Shown: piece after piece, positions 57,785 through 64,000 of the stretch
Layout of the letters: the number at the start of each line of letters is the position of its first letter
Numbering within the stretch: position 1 is the stretch's first letter
Assembly (NCBI RefSeq): GCF_900108275.1
Contig: NZ_FNVD01000004.1
Span: 1-64,000 of the forward strand
Length of the DNA: 64,000 bases
Reading direction: 5' to 3'
Origin: Jhaorihella thermophila
Lineage (GTDB): Bacteria > Pseudomonadota > Alphaproteobacteria > Rhodobacterales > Rhodobacteraceae
Position numbers and translations under genes: made by a program
The notes under the pieces: generated by a model
The model's database searches: none
What the model was told of the DNA's origin: nothing
Seen by the model: only the letters and a program-made list of their open reading frames with translations

Positions 57785-59380
57785 ATGTTCGACATTGCCA
57801 CGATTTCGATGGTCCTGCTGCTGGCCATGCTGTTCCTGCTGGCCATCGGCATGCAGCTGGGCTTTGCCAGCGCGGTTCTGGCGCCGCTTGTGCTGCTGAT
57901 GAAATTCGGCCCCGATTTCCTGTTCGGCAATTTCGGCGCCGGGCCGCTCAACATCCTCGCGCAGCGCATCTACGGGCTGCTGACTGATTACGTTCTGATC
58001 TCGATCCCGCTGTTCATCTTCATGGCGAACCTGCTGGAACGATCCGGCATCGCCGGCGAGATGTACAATTCGCTGAACGCCTGGCTGTCGCGCACCCGCG
58101 GCGGCATCGCCATCGTCACCTCGATCATGGCGGTTATCATGGCGGCCATGTCCGGCATCATCGGCGGCGAGGTGGTTTTGCTGGGGCTGATCGCGCTGCC
58201 GCAGATGCTTCGGCTGGGCTACAACCAGAACCTCGCCATCGGCACGATCTGCGCCAGCGGCTCGCTCGGCACTATGATCCCGCCATCGATCGTGCTGATC
58301 ATCTATGGCCTGGTCACCGACACGTCGATCAAGGCGCTCTTTACCGCGGCCTTCCTGCCGGGTTTCATGCTGGCGAGCTTTTTCATCATCTACATCCTGA
58401 TCACCACGCGGCTGAACCCAGAAAAGGCACCGCTTCCCGAACTGCGGCCCGGTGATCCGGTGGGCTGGCAAAAGGCGGGACTGTTCGCCACCTTCCTGCT
58501 GACCATCGGCGCGGGGTTCCTGGGCGCGCTGTTCCTGCGGGCGCTGTTCTTTACCGTCACCGGCCAGAATCGCGCGGTCGAAGGCGTGGACCCCATCACG
58601 CTGGGCACGCCGGATTACGTGTGGAAGTTCGGCGCGGCCTTCGGCCTGTGCGTGGCGGCGATCCTGCTGGTGGCCGGGCGCGAACGGTTCCGCCGGTCAT
58701 GGGCCATGGGCAAGGGGCTGGTTGCGCCGATCGTCGTGATCGGGGTGGTATTGGGGTCGATCTACGGCGGCATCACCGGCATTACCGAGGCCGCCGGCAT
58801 GGGCGTGGTCGCCGTCGGAACCATTGCCGCGATCCGTGGCGAGATGTCGTTCCACCTTCTCTGGGACAGTCTGAAACGCACGCTGCGGTCCACCGGCACG
58901 ATCATCTGGGTGACGATCGGGGCCACCGCGCTGGCAGGCGCCTACACCATCGCCGGCGGGCCGACCTACATCGCCACCACCATCATCGGGGCCGACCTGC
59001 CGACCATGGGGATCATCCTGGTGATGATGGTGATCTTCCTCTTTCTCGGCGCCTTCATGGACTGGGTCGGCATCGTCCTGCTGGTGATGCCGGTGTTCCT
59101 GCCCATCGTGTTGCGCCTGCCGGTCGAGGAGATCGGGTTTCTGGGCCAGCTCGACCCCCGGCAGGTGTCGATCTGGTTCGGGGTGGTGTTCTGCATGAAC
59201 ATGCAGGTCAGCTTCCTGTCGCCGCCTTTCGGCCCGGCGGCCTTTTACCTGAAATCGGTGGCGCCGCCGCATATCTCGCTGACCGATATCTTCAAGGGGT
59301 TCCTGCCCTTCATCGGCATCCAGATCCTGGCGCTTTCGGTGCTGCTGATCTGGCCTACCATCGTCACCGTGTTCCTGTGA
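57785..59380 (+). CDS. dctM: TRAP transporter large permease subunit
   Basis: This is a 531-aa inner-membrane transporter with about 12-14 helices. It has the DctM features GSLGTMIPPSIVLIIYGLVT and, in the second half, GAFMDWVGIVLLVMPVFLPI. It is about 100 residues longer than the shortest DctM proteins because of an extended central loop and helices (residues about 210-310). It moves the substrate with sodium together with DctQ and DctP. Confidence 0.92.
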   Translation: MFDIATISMVLLLAMLFLLAIGMQLGFASAVLAPLVLLMKFGPDFLFGNFGAGPLNILAQRIYGLLTDYVLISIPLFIFMANLLERSGIAGEMYNSLNAWLSRTRGGIAIVTSIMAVIMAAMSGIIGGEVVLLGLIALPQMLRLGYNQNLAIGTICASGSLGTMIPPSIVLIIYGLVTDTSIKALFTAAFLPGFMLASFFIIYILITTRLNPEKAPLPELRPGDPVGWQKAGLFATFLLTIGAGFLGALFLRALFFTVTGQNRAVEGVDPITLGTPDYVWKFGAAFGLCVAAILLVAGRERFRRSWAMGKGLVAPIVVIGVVLGSIYGGITGITEAAGMGVVAVGTIAAIRGEMSFHLLWDSLKRTLRSTGTIIWVTIGATALAGAYTIAGGPTYIATTIIGADLPTMGIILVMMVIFLFLGAFMDWVGIVLLVMPVFLPIVLRLPVEEIGFLGQLDPRQVSIWFGVVFCMNMQVSFLSPPFGPAAFYLKSVAPPHISLTDIFKGFLPFIGIQILALSVLLIWPTIVTVFL

Positions 59381-59440
59381 CGCGCCGGCGGGGGCCGGTT
59401 TCGGCTCCCGTCTCCCATCAGTTCAAGACCCGAAGGATCC

Positions 59441-60934
59441 ATGTCCGCCACCATCCGCCTCGATCCGTCCGACAATGTCGTCACCGCCCTGCGCGCCCTG
59501 CGCGCGGGCGAAGAGGGTGCGACCCAGCCGATCCCCCGCGGACACAAGCTGGCCACGCAGCCCATTCCCGCGGGCGAGGCGGTGCGGAAATACGCGCAGG
59601 TGATCGGCTATGCCGCCCGGGACATCGCGGCGGGCGAGCATGTGCACACCCACAACCTGGAATTCCGCAACGTGTCGCAGGAGTATGAATTCGCCACCAA
59701 CCTGCGGCCCGCCGAACCGGTCGCCCGGCCCGATACCTTCATGGGCTATCGCCGCGCGAATGGCCGGGTGGGCACGCGCAATTACATCGCCGTGCTGACC
59801 TCGGTTAACTGCTCGGCTACGGCGGCGCGGATGATCGCGGCGCATTTCACCCCCGACCGCATGGCCGCCTATCCCAACGTGGACGGGGTGGTCGCCTTCG
59901 TCCACGGCACCGGCTGCGGCATGGCCGGATCGGGCGAGGGGTTCGAGGCGCTGCAACGGGTGATGTGGGGTTATGCCCGCAACCCCAACGTGGCCGGCGT
60001 GCTGATGGCGGGGCTGGGCTGCGAGATGAACCAGATCGACTGGCTGGTCGAGGCCTACGGGCTGACCCCCGGCCCCCTGTTCCAGGCGATGAATATCCAG
60101 GACGTGGGCGGGCTGCGGCGCACGGTGGAACTGGGCATCGCCAGGGTCGAGGCGATGCTGTCCATCGCCAACGAGGCCCGGCGCGAACCCTGCCCGGCGT
60201 CCGAGCTGATGGTTGCCCTGCAATGCGGCGGGTCGGACGCGTGGTCCGGCATCACCGCCAACCCCGCGTTGGGTCATGCCTGCGATCTGCTGGTGGCGCA
60301 GGGCGGAACCGGAGTTCTGGCCGAAACCCCCGAGATCTACGGTGCCGAACATTTGCTGACCGCCCGCGCGGTGTCGGCGGAGGTGGGGCAGAAACTGGTG
60401 GACCTGATCCGCTGGTGGGAGGATTACACCGCCCGCAATCGTGGCAGCATGGACAACAACCCAAGCCCCGGCAACAAGAAGGGCGGGCTGACCACGATCC
60501 TTGAGAAGTCGCTGGGCGCGGCGGCCAAGGGCGGCACGACCCCGCTCACCGGCGTCTACAAATACGCCGAGCCGGTCACCGCGCGCGGCTTCACCTTCAT
60601 GGACAGCCCCGGCTACGACCCGGCCAGCGTGACGGGACAGATCGCGTCGGGCTGCAATCTGGTGGCCTTCACCACCGGGCGCGGTTCGGCCTTCGGCTCC
60701 AAGCCCGCGCCGACGCTGAAGATCGCCACCAACACGACGATGTATGACCGGATGACCGAGGACATGGACGTGAACGCCGGCCGCATCCTGACCGATGGCG
60801 CCTCGGTCGAGGAGGTGGGCCGCGAGATTTACGACCGCCTGTTGCGGCTGGCCTCGGGCGAGAAATCGAAATCCGAGGCGCAGGGTTTGGGCGACTACGA
60901 ATTCGTCCCATGGCAGATCGGAGCGGTGATGTGA
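59441..60934 (+). CDS. altronate/galactarate dehydratase family (UxaA/GarD)
   Basis: This is a 497-aa dehydratase. The N-terminal SAF-like domain (residues 1-85, with GEHVHTHNLEF) is fused to the large UxaA catalytic domain (GRVGTRNYIAVLTSVNCSAT, then FVHGTGCGMAG, and the C-terminal KIATNTTMYDRM). Cys and His residues in GTGCGM and QCGGSDAWSG are candidate metal ligands. It should dehydrate altronate, galactarate or a similar acid sugar brought in by the TRAP transporter. It starts 60 bases after dctM. Confidence 0.88.
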   Translation: MSATIRLDPSDNVVTALRALRAGEEGATQPIPRGHKLATQPIPAGEAVRKYAQVIGYAARDIAAGEHVHTHNLEFRNVSQEYEFATNLRPAEPVARPDTFMGYRRANGRVGTRNYIAVLTSVNCSATAARMIAAHFTPDRMAAYPNVDGVVAFVHGTGCGMAGSGEGFEALQRVMWGYARNPNVAGVLMAGLGCEMNQIDWLVEAYGLTPGPLFQAMNIQDVGGLRRTVELGIARVEAMLSIANEARREPCPASELMVALQCGGSDAWSGITANPALGHACDLLVAQGGTGVLAETPEIYGAEHLLTARAVSAEVGQKLVDLIRWWEDYTARNRGSMDNNPSPGNKKGGLTTILEKSLGAAAKGGTTPLTGVYKYAEPVTARGFTFMDSPGYDPASVTGQIASGCNLVAFTTGRGSAFGSKPAPTLKIATNTTMYDRMTEDMDVNAGRILTDGASVEEVGREIYDRLLRLASGEKSKSEAQGLGDYEFVPWQIGAVM

Positions 60935-60941
60935 GGTCGGG

Positions 60942-61038
60942 GGGATGGCATCCCGCCCGATCCGCGCAGCGAACCGGGATGCGCCCGCTCGCCCCGCAGG
61001 CGGGCGCCCTCTGCGCCCCCCTCGGGCGGACGCATCCC
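60942..61038. repeat. nested inverted repeats in the spacer after the dehydratase
   Basis: The spacer holds GGGATG-g-CATCCC (60942-60954), then GGGATGCG (60976) pairing with CGCATCCC (61031-61038), with an inner stem GCGCCCGC/GCGGGCGC between. The sharing of GGGATG arms suggests a repeated mobile-like hairpin unit. No gene lies in this 139-base gap. Confidence 0.6.
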
Positions 61039-61073
61039 TCGCGTGTCTCCCTTCACACAGGAGCTGATATCCC

Positions 61074-62114
61074 ATGACCGCGCCGCTGCCCCTTGCCGTG
61101 ATCGGCGGTGGCTCGATCGGCCAGCGCCACGCGCGCCTCGCCGCCCTGTCGGACGAAGTGCGCCTGACCGCCGTGGTCGAACCGAACCCGGCCCGCCGCG
61201 CGGAACTGGCCGACAAGGGCCTACCGGTGGCGGACACGGTCGAGGCTGTTCCGCCCGACACCCGCGCGGCCATAATCGCCACCCCGACTCAGAGCCATTG
61301 CGCCGACGCGCTGGATGCGCTGTCGCGGGGCTGGGCGGCTTTGGTGGAAAAGCCCGTCGCCGCCACCCTGGCAGAGGCCGACCGGATGATCGCCGCCGCC
61401 GATACCGCCGGCCTGCCGCTTTTCACCGGACACCACCGGCGCTGTCACCCCTTCGTTGCCATCGCGCGCGACAGGCTGGCGCAAATGGGGGATCCGGTCG
61501 CGGTGCAGGGCATCTGGGCGCTGCGCAAGCATGACGGCTATCACGATGCCGCCTGGCGTGTGGCGCGGGGCGGGGGGCCGGTGCTCATCAACCTGATCCA
61601 CGACGTGGACCTGTTGCGCCTGCTGGCGGGCGAGATCGTGCAGGTTTCGGCCATGCTGTCCAGCGACCGGCGCGGCGGGCCGGTCGAGGATACCGCCGCG
61701 ATCTGCCTGCGCTTTGCCTCCGGTGCCCTGGGGACGTTCCTGCTGACCGATGCCGGCGCCTCGCCCTGGGCGTTCGAGGCCGCAACCGGCGAGAACCCCG
61801 CCATCGCCACCACGCACGAGGACTGCTGGCGTTTCATCGGCACGCGGGGGGCACTGTCCTTTCCGTCGCTGGCGCTCTGGCGCGACGCGGCGGGGGGCGT
61901 GCCCGACTGGTCGCGGCCCATGCTGATGGTGCAGGAGGGAGACCTGCCGACCGTCGATCCGCTGGAGGCGCAACTCTCCCGGTTCGCCCGGGTCGCACGC
62001 GGCGGGGCGGATCCGCTGCTGGCCACCGGCGCGGACGGGCGCGCCGCGCTGGCCGTGACACTGGCGGTGCTGGAGGCCGGGGCCGAGGGACGCCCTGTGA
62101 CGGTGACGCCGTGA
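61074..62114 (+). CDS. Gfo/Idh/MocA family oxidoreductase
   Basis: This is a 346-aa NAD(P)-dependent sugar dehydrogenase-like enzyme with LAVIGGGSIGQRHARLAAL at the start, the E-K-P motif ALVEKPVAATLAEADRM and the HHRRCHPFVAIAR and VLINLIHDVDLLRLL blocks. The catalytic His region is HDVDLLR. It probably oxidises or reduces a sugar acid in the same pathway. Its stop overlaps the next start by four bases (GTGA). Confidence 0.88.
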   Translation: MTAPLPLAVIGGGSIGQRHARLAALSDEVRLTAVVEPNPARRAELADKGLPVADTVEAVPPDTRAAIIATPTQSHCADALDALSRGWAALVEKPVAATLAEADRMIAAADTAGLPLFTGHHRRCHPFVAIARDRLAQMGDPVAVQGIWALRKHDGYHDAAWRVARGGGPVLINLIHDVDLLRLLAGEIVQVSAMLSSDRRGGPVEDTAAICLRFASGALGTFLLTDAGASPWAFEAATGENPAIATTHEDCWRFIGTRGALSFPSLALWRDAAGGVPDWSRPMLMVQEGDLPTVDPLEAQLSRFARVARGGADPLLATGADGRAALAVTLAVLEAGAEGRPVTVTP

Positions 62115-63079
62115 CCGCGCCCCCAACCCAGTCCCGCACCCTGCGCTGCGGCCTGATCGGGGCCAATATCGGCCGCTCGCGCTTTTCTGCGGGGTTGGAG
62201 ACCTTGTGCGACCTTGCGGGGATCAGGTTGGACTTCACCGCAATCGACACGGCGGGAAAGCCGGCGTTCGACCTTGCCGGGACGGTCGCCGCCCTGCGGG
62301 CCGAGGGCTGGGACGGCGTGGCCATCACTCATCCGTGGAAATCGGCGGCGGCGGACCTGATCGGGCGTGAGATTTCCATCGCGCCCGACACCGAGGGGGG
62401 GCGCAATCGCGCCCGCCCTGGGGGGCGGGGTCGGGCGCGGTCCGGGCCTTCGGCCCGGACAGGATCGCAGGAAACGGCGACGCGCCTTGGCGCCGTCAAC
62501 ACCCGGATCTTCACGCCGGACGGTATCGCCTGCGCCAACACCGATTGTTCCGGCTTCATAGCCGCGTGGCGCCATTTTTTCGGCGACAGTCCGCCGGGCA
62601 GCGTGGCCATGGCCGGGGCAGGGGGCGTGGCCCGCGCCCTCGCCCCCGCGCTGGCCGAGCTCGGGGCCACCGAAATCACCGTCTGGGACACCGACCCCGC
62701 CCGCGCCCGGGCGCTCGCCGCGCTGGTCGGCCCCGCCTGCCGGGCGATCCCGGCCGACAGGGCGCCGGAAGCGATCGCCACCGCCGACGGCCTCGTCAAC
62801 GCCACCGCCTGCGGCATGGCGGGCTATCCGGCCTCGGCCTTCGCGCTGCCGCTGCCGAACCGACCCGCCTGGGCCTTCGATGCCGTCTATACCCCGGTAA
62901 ACACGCGCTTTCTGTCCGCCGCGCGGGCGGCCGGGGCGCGGACCCTCACCGGGTTCGACCTGTTTCAACACATGGCGCTGGCCAGTTTCCGGGCGCTGAC
63001 CGGGATCGCCCCCGATCCCGTGTTCGCCCTGCCGAGACTTTCCGCGCTCAGACCAAAGGAGGAATACGACAATGCCTGA
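62111..63079 (+). CDS. shikimate dehydrogenase-like oxidoreductase with an internal insertion
   Basis: This is a 322-aa AroE-family protein, start GTG at 62111. The catalytic-site GVAITHPWK holds Lys77, NTDCSGF holds the substrate Asp, and MAGAGGVARALAPAL is the cofactor loop. Residues about 94-122 (Gly/Arg/Ala-rich) have no place in the family and are encoded by GC-rich hairpins; without them the length would be about 293, near normal. In a sugar-acid operon it is likely a YdiB/quinate- or hydroxyacid-type dehydrogenase, not the housekeeping AroE. It overlaps the next gene by eight bases. Confidence 0.78.
   Translation: MTAPPTQSRTLRCGLIGANIGRSRFSAGLETLCDLAGIRLDFTAIDTAGKPAFDLAGTVAALRAEGWDGVAITHPWKSAAADLIGREISIAPDTEGGRNRARPGGRGRARSGPSARTGSQETATRLGAVNTRIFTPDGIACANTDCSGFIAAWRHFFGDSPPGSVAMAGAGGVARALAPALAELGATEITVWDTDPARARALAALVGPACRAIPADRAPEAIATADGLVNATACGMAGYPASAFALPLPNRPAWAFDAVYTPVNTRFLSAARAAGARTLTGFDLFQHMALASFRALTGIAPDPVFALPRLSALRPKEEYDNA
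62399..62460. repeat. GC-rich hairpin unit inserted in-frame in the AroE-like gene
   Basis: Two perfect stems are present: GGGCGC-aatc-GCGCCC (62399-62414) and GTCCGGGCC-ttc-GGCCCGGAC (62440-62460). They lie inside the coding sequence and code for the extra Gly/Arg-rich segment of about 28 residues. The form resembles intergenic palindromic units. Confidence 0.65.
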
Positions 63080-63956
63080 AGAACGAATCGGATTCATCGG
63101 CCTGGGCCTGATGGGCCGCGCCATGGTCGAATGCCTGCAAAAGAACGGCTATTCCGTCACCGTGATGGGCCACCGCGACCGCACCGGAGTCGAAGAAGCG
63201 CTGGCCCGCGGCGCGACCGAGGCGAAAACCGCCCGCGAACTGACCGAGGCAAGCGACATCGTGATGTTCTGCATGGGCACCTCCGACCAGGTTGAATCCC
63301 GCGTCTATGGCGAAGACGGCGTGCTGGCCGGGCTGCGACCGGGACAGATCGTGATCGACTTCGGCACCTCTCTGCCGGCCTCCACCAAGAAGATCGGCGC
63401 CGACATGGCGGCCAAGGGGGCGACCTATCTCGATGCGCCGCTGGGGCGCACGCCGGCGCATGCGGTGGAAGGGCTCTTGAACATCATGTGTTCGGGCGAC
63501 AAGGCCGCCTATGACCGGGTCAAGCCGATCCTCGATGTGCTGGGCGAGAATGTGTTCCACCTCGGGCCGCTGGGGGCGGGGCACACGATCAAGCTCATCA
63601 ACAACTTCTACGCCATGACCACCGCCTGCGCCATGTCCGAAGCCTTTGCCATGGCCGACCGCGCCGGGGTCGAGCGGCAAAAGCTCTATGACGTGATGGC
63701 CGCCGGGCCGAACCATTCGGGCATGATGGACTTCATCAAGGCCTATGCCATCGACGATCAGATCGCGCTGGCCTTTTCGGTGAAGAACGCGGCCAAGGAC
63801 GTGGGGTATTATGAACGGATGGCCGAGGATCTGGGCGCGCCGTCGCAGATGGCGGTCTGCGCCGACCGCGCCTTGAACACGGCGATCGCCGCGGGCAAGG
63901 GCGAAATGCTGGTCCCGCAGATGGTGGACTGGTTTGCAGGGGAGAAGAGCAAATGA
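63072..63956 (+). CDS. 3-hydroxyisobutyrate dehydrogenase family (tartronate semialdehyde reductase-like)
   Basis: This is a 294-aa beta-hydroxyacid dehydrogenase. The NAD motif is IGFIGLGLMGRAM, the substrate block DAPLGRTPAHAVEG follows, and the catalytic lysine is in GAGHTIKLINNFY. Such enzymes reduce tartronate semialdehyde to glycerate in aldarate breakdown (GarR) or act on other hydroxyacids. It overlaps both neighbours and is followed by an SDR. Confidence 0.88.
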   Translation: MPEERIGFIGLGLMGRAMVECLQKNGYSVTVMGHRDRTGVEEALARGATEAKTARELTEASDIVMFCMGTSDQVESRVYGEDGVLAGLRPGQIVIDFGTSLPASTKKIGADMAAKGATYLDAPLGRTPAHAVEGLLNIMCSGDKAAYDRVKPILDVLGENVFHLGPLGAGHTIKLINNFYAMTTACAMSEAFAMADRAGVERQKLYDVMAAGPNHSGMMDFIKAYAIDDQIALAFSVKNAAKDVGYYERMAEDLGAPSQMAVCADRALNTAIAAGKGEMLVPQMVDWFAGEKSK

Positions 63957-64000
63957 ACCGGCTTGAGGGAAAGACCGCCTTTGTCACCGCGGCGGGACAG
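63953..64000 (+). CDS. short-chain dehydrogenase, 5' part only
   Basis: The first 16 codons (MNRLEGKTAFVTAAGQ) run off the window. They match the SDR N-terminus with the start of the TG/TAxGxG cofactor loop. The ATG overlaps the preceding stop by four bases (ATGA), so it belongs to the same operon. Confidence 0.7.
   Translation, partial: MNRLEGKTAFVTAAGQ

Overview
The window is high-GC DNA with short operons, frequent 4-bp start/stop overlaps and gene families typical of marine Rhodobacteraceae (Roseobacter group, Alphaproteobacteria). The strongest taxonomic hint is a DnaA-like plasmid-type replication initiator divergent from parAB. It lies among tRNA genes and a thiamine operon, so the DNA is either a chromid or large plasmid that carries core genes, or a chromosome with an integrated plasmid backbone.

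Layout. 0-5.8 kb: tRNA-Ser(GGA), then a minus-strand thiamine operon thiC-O-S-G-E-D led by a TPP riboswitch. 5.9-7.5 kb: exported His-rich protein, cupredoxin and cytochrome c. 7.9-12.5 kb: tyrosine recombinase, rhodanese, an FAD amine/amino-acid oxidase with an SDR, and a TetR regulator. 12.5-16.2 kb: DnaA-like initiator, origin-like spacer, ParA, ParB, and three copies of a GTCCCC(GY)GGGGAC palindrome that look like centromere sites, followed by tRNA-Thr(TGT). 16.9-25.7 kb: polar amino-acid ABC importer joined to a hydroxyproline catabolic operon. Its last gene, a 2-oxoglutarate semialdehyde dehydrogenase, carries a one-base frameshift.

25.7-34.3 kb: a divergent acyl-CoA carboxylase island (MaoC, biotin carboxylase, carboxyltransferase / enoyl-CoA hydratase, acyl-CoA dehydrogenase, MDR oxidoreductase, TetR, CitE-like lyase) that lacks an HMG-CoA lyase. 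34.3-35.0 kb: broken MoxR and multiheme cytochrome pieces. 35.1-39.8 kb: a minus-strand operon with a TetR repressor, two small membrane proteins, a Rieske oxygenase alpha subunit split by one in-frame TAG, an ABC membrane domain without ATPase, an exported NTF2-like protein and an oxygenase reductase. 39.9-45.5 kb: old yellow enzyme with LysR, and a monooxygenase-like protein and MFS carrier with a MocR regulator. 46.0-49.6 kb: universal stress protein, sulfopyruvate decarboxylase alpha/beta, and ilvD.

49.6-64 kb: an oxidative hexuronate/aldarate region. It holds uronate dehydrogenase, galactarolactone cycloisomerase, a second enolase-superfamily acid-sugar dehydratase, an FAH-family hydrolase, a GntR regulator with three TGGTATACCA operators, a complete TRAP transporter, a UxaA/GarD-type dehydratase and four oxidoreductases, the last running off the window. 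An rRNA methyltransferase gene sits inside it. The hydroxyproline and oxidative uronate routes would both end at 2-oxoglutarate semialdehyde, so the frameshifted dehydrogenase matters to both. Several spacers hold recognisable gene fragments (NrtA, MoxR, cytochrome c, molybdopterin oxidoreductase, possibly an MDR dehydrogenase), a sign of active gene loss or rearrangement.
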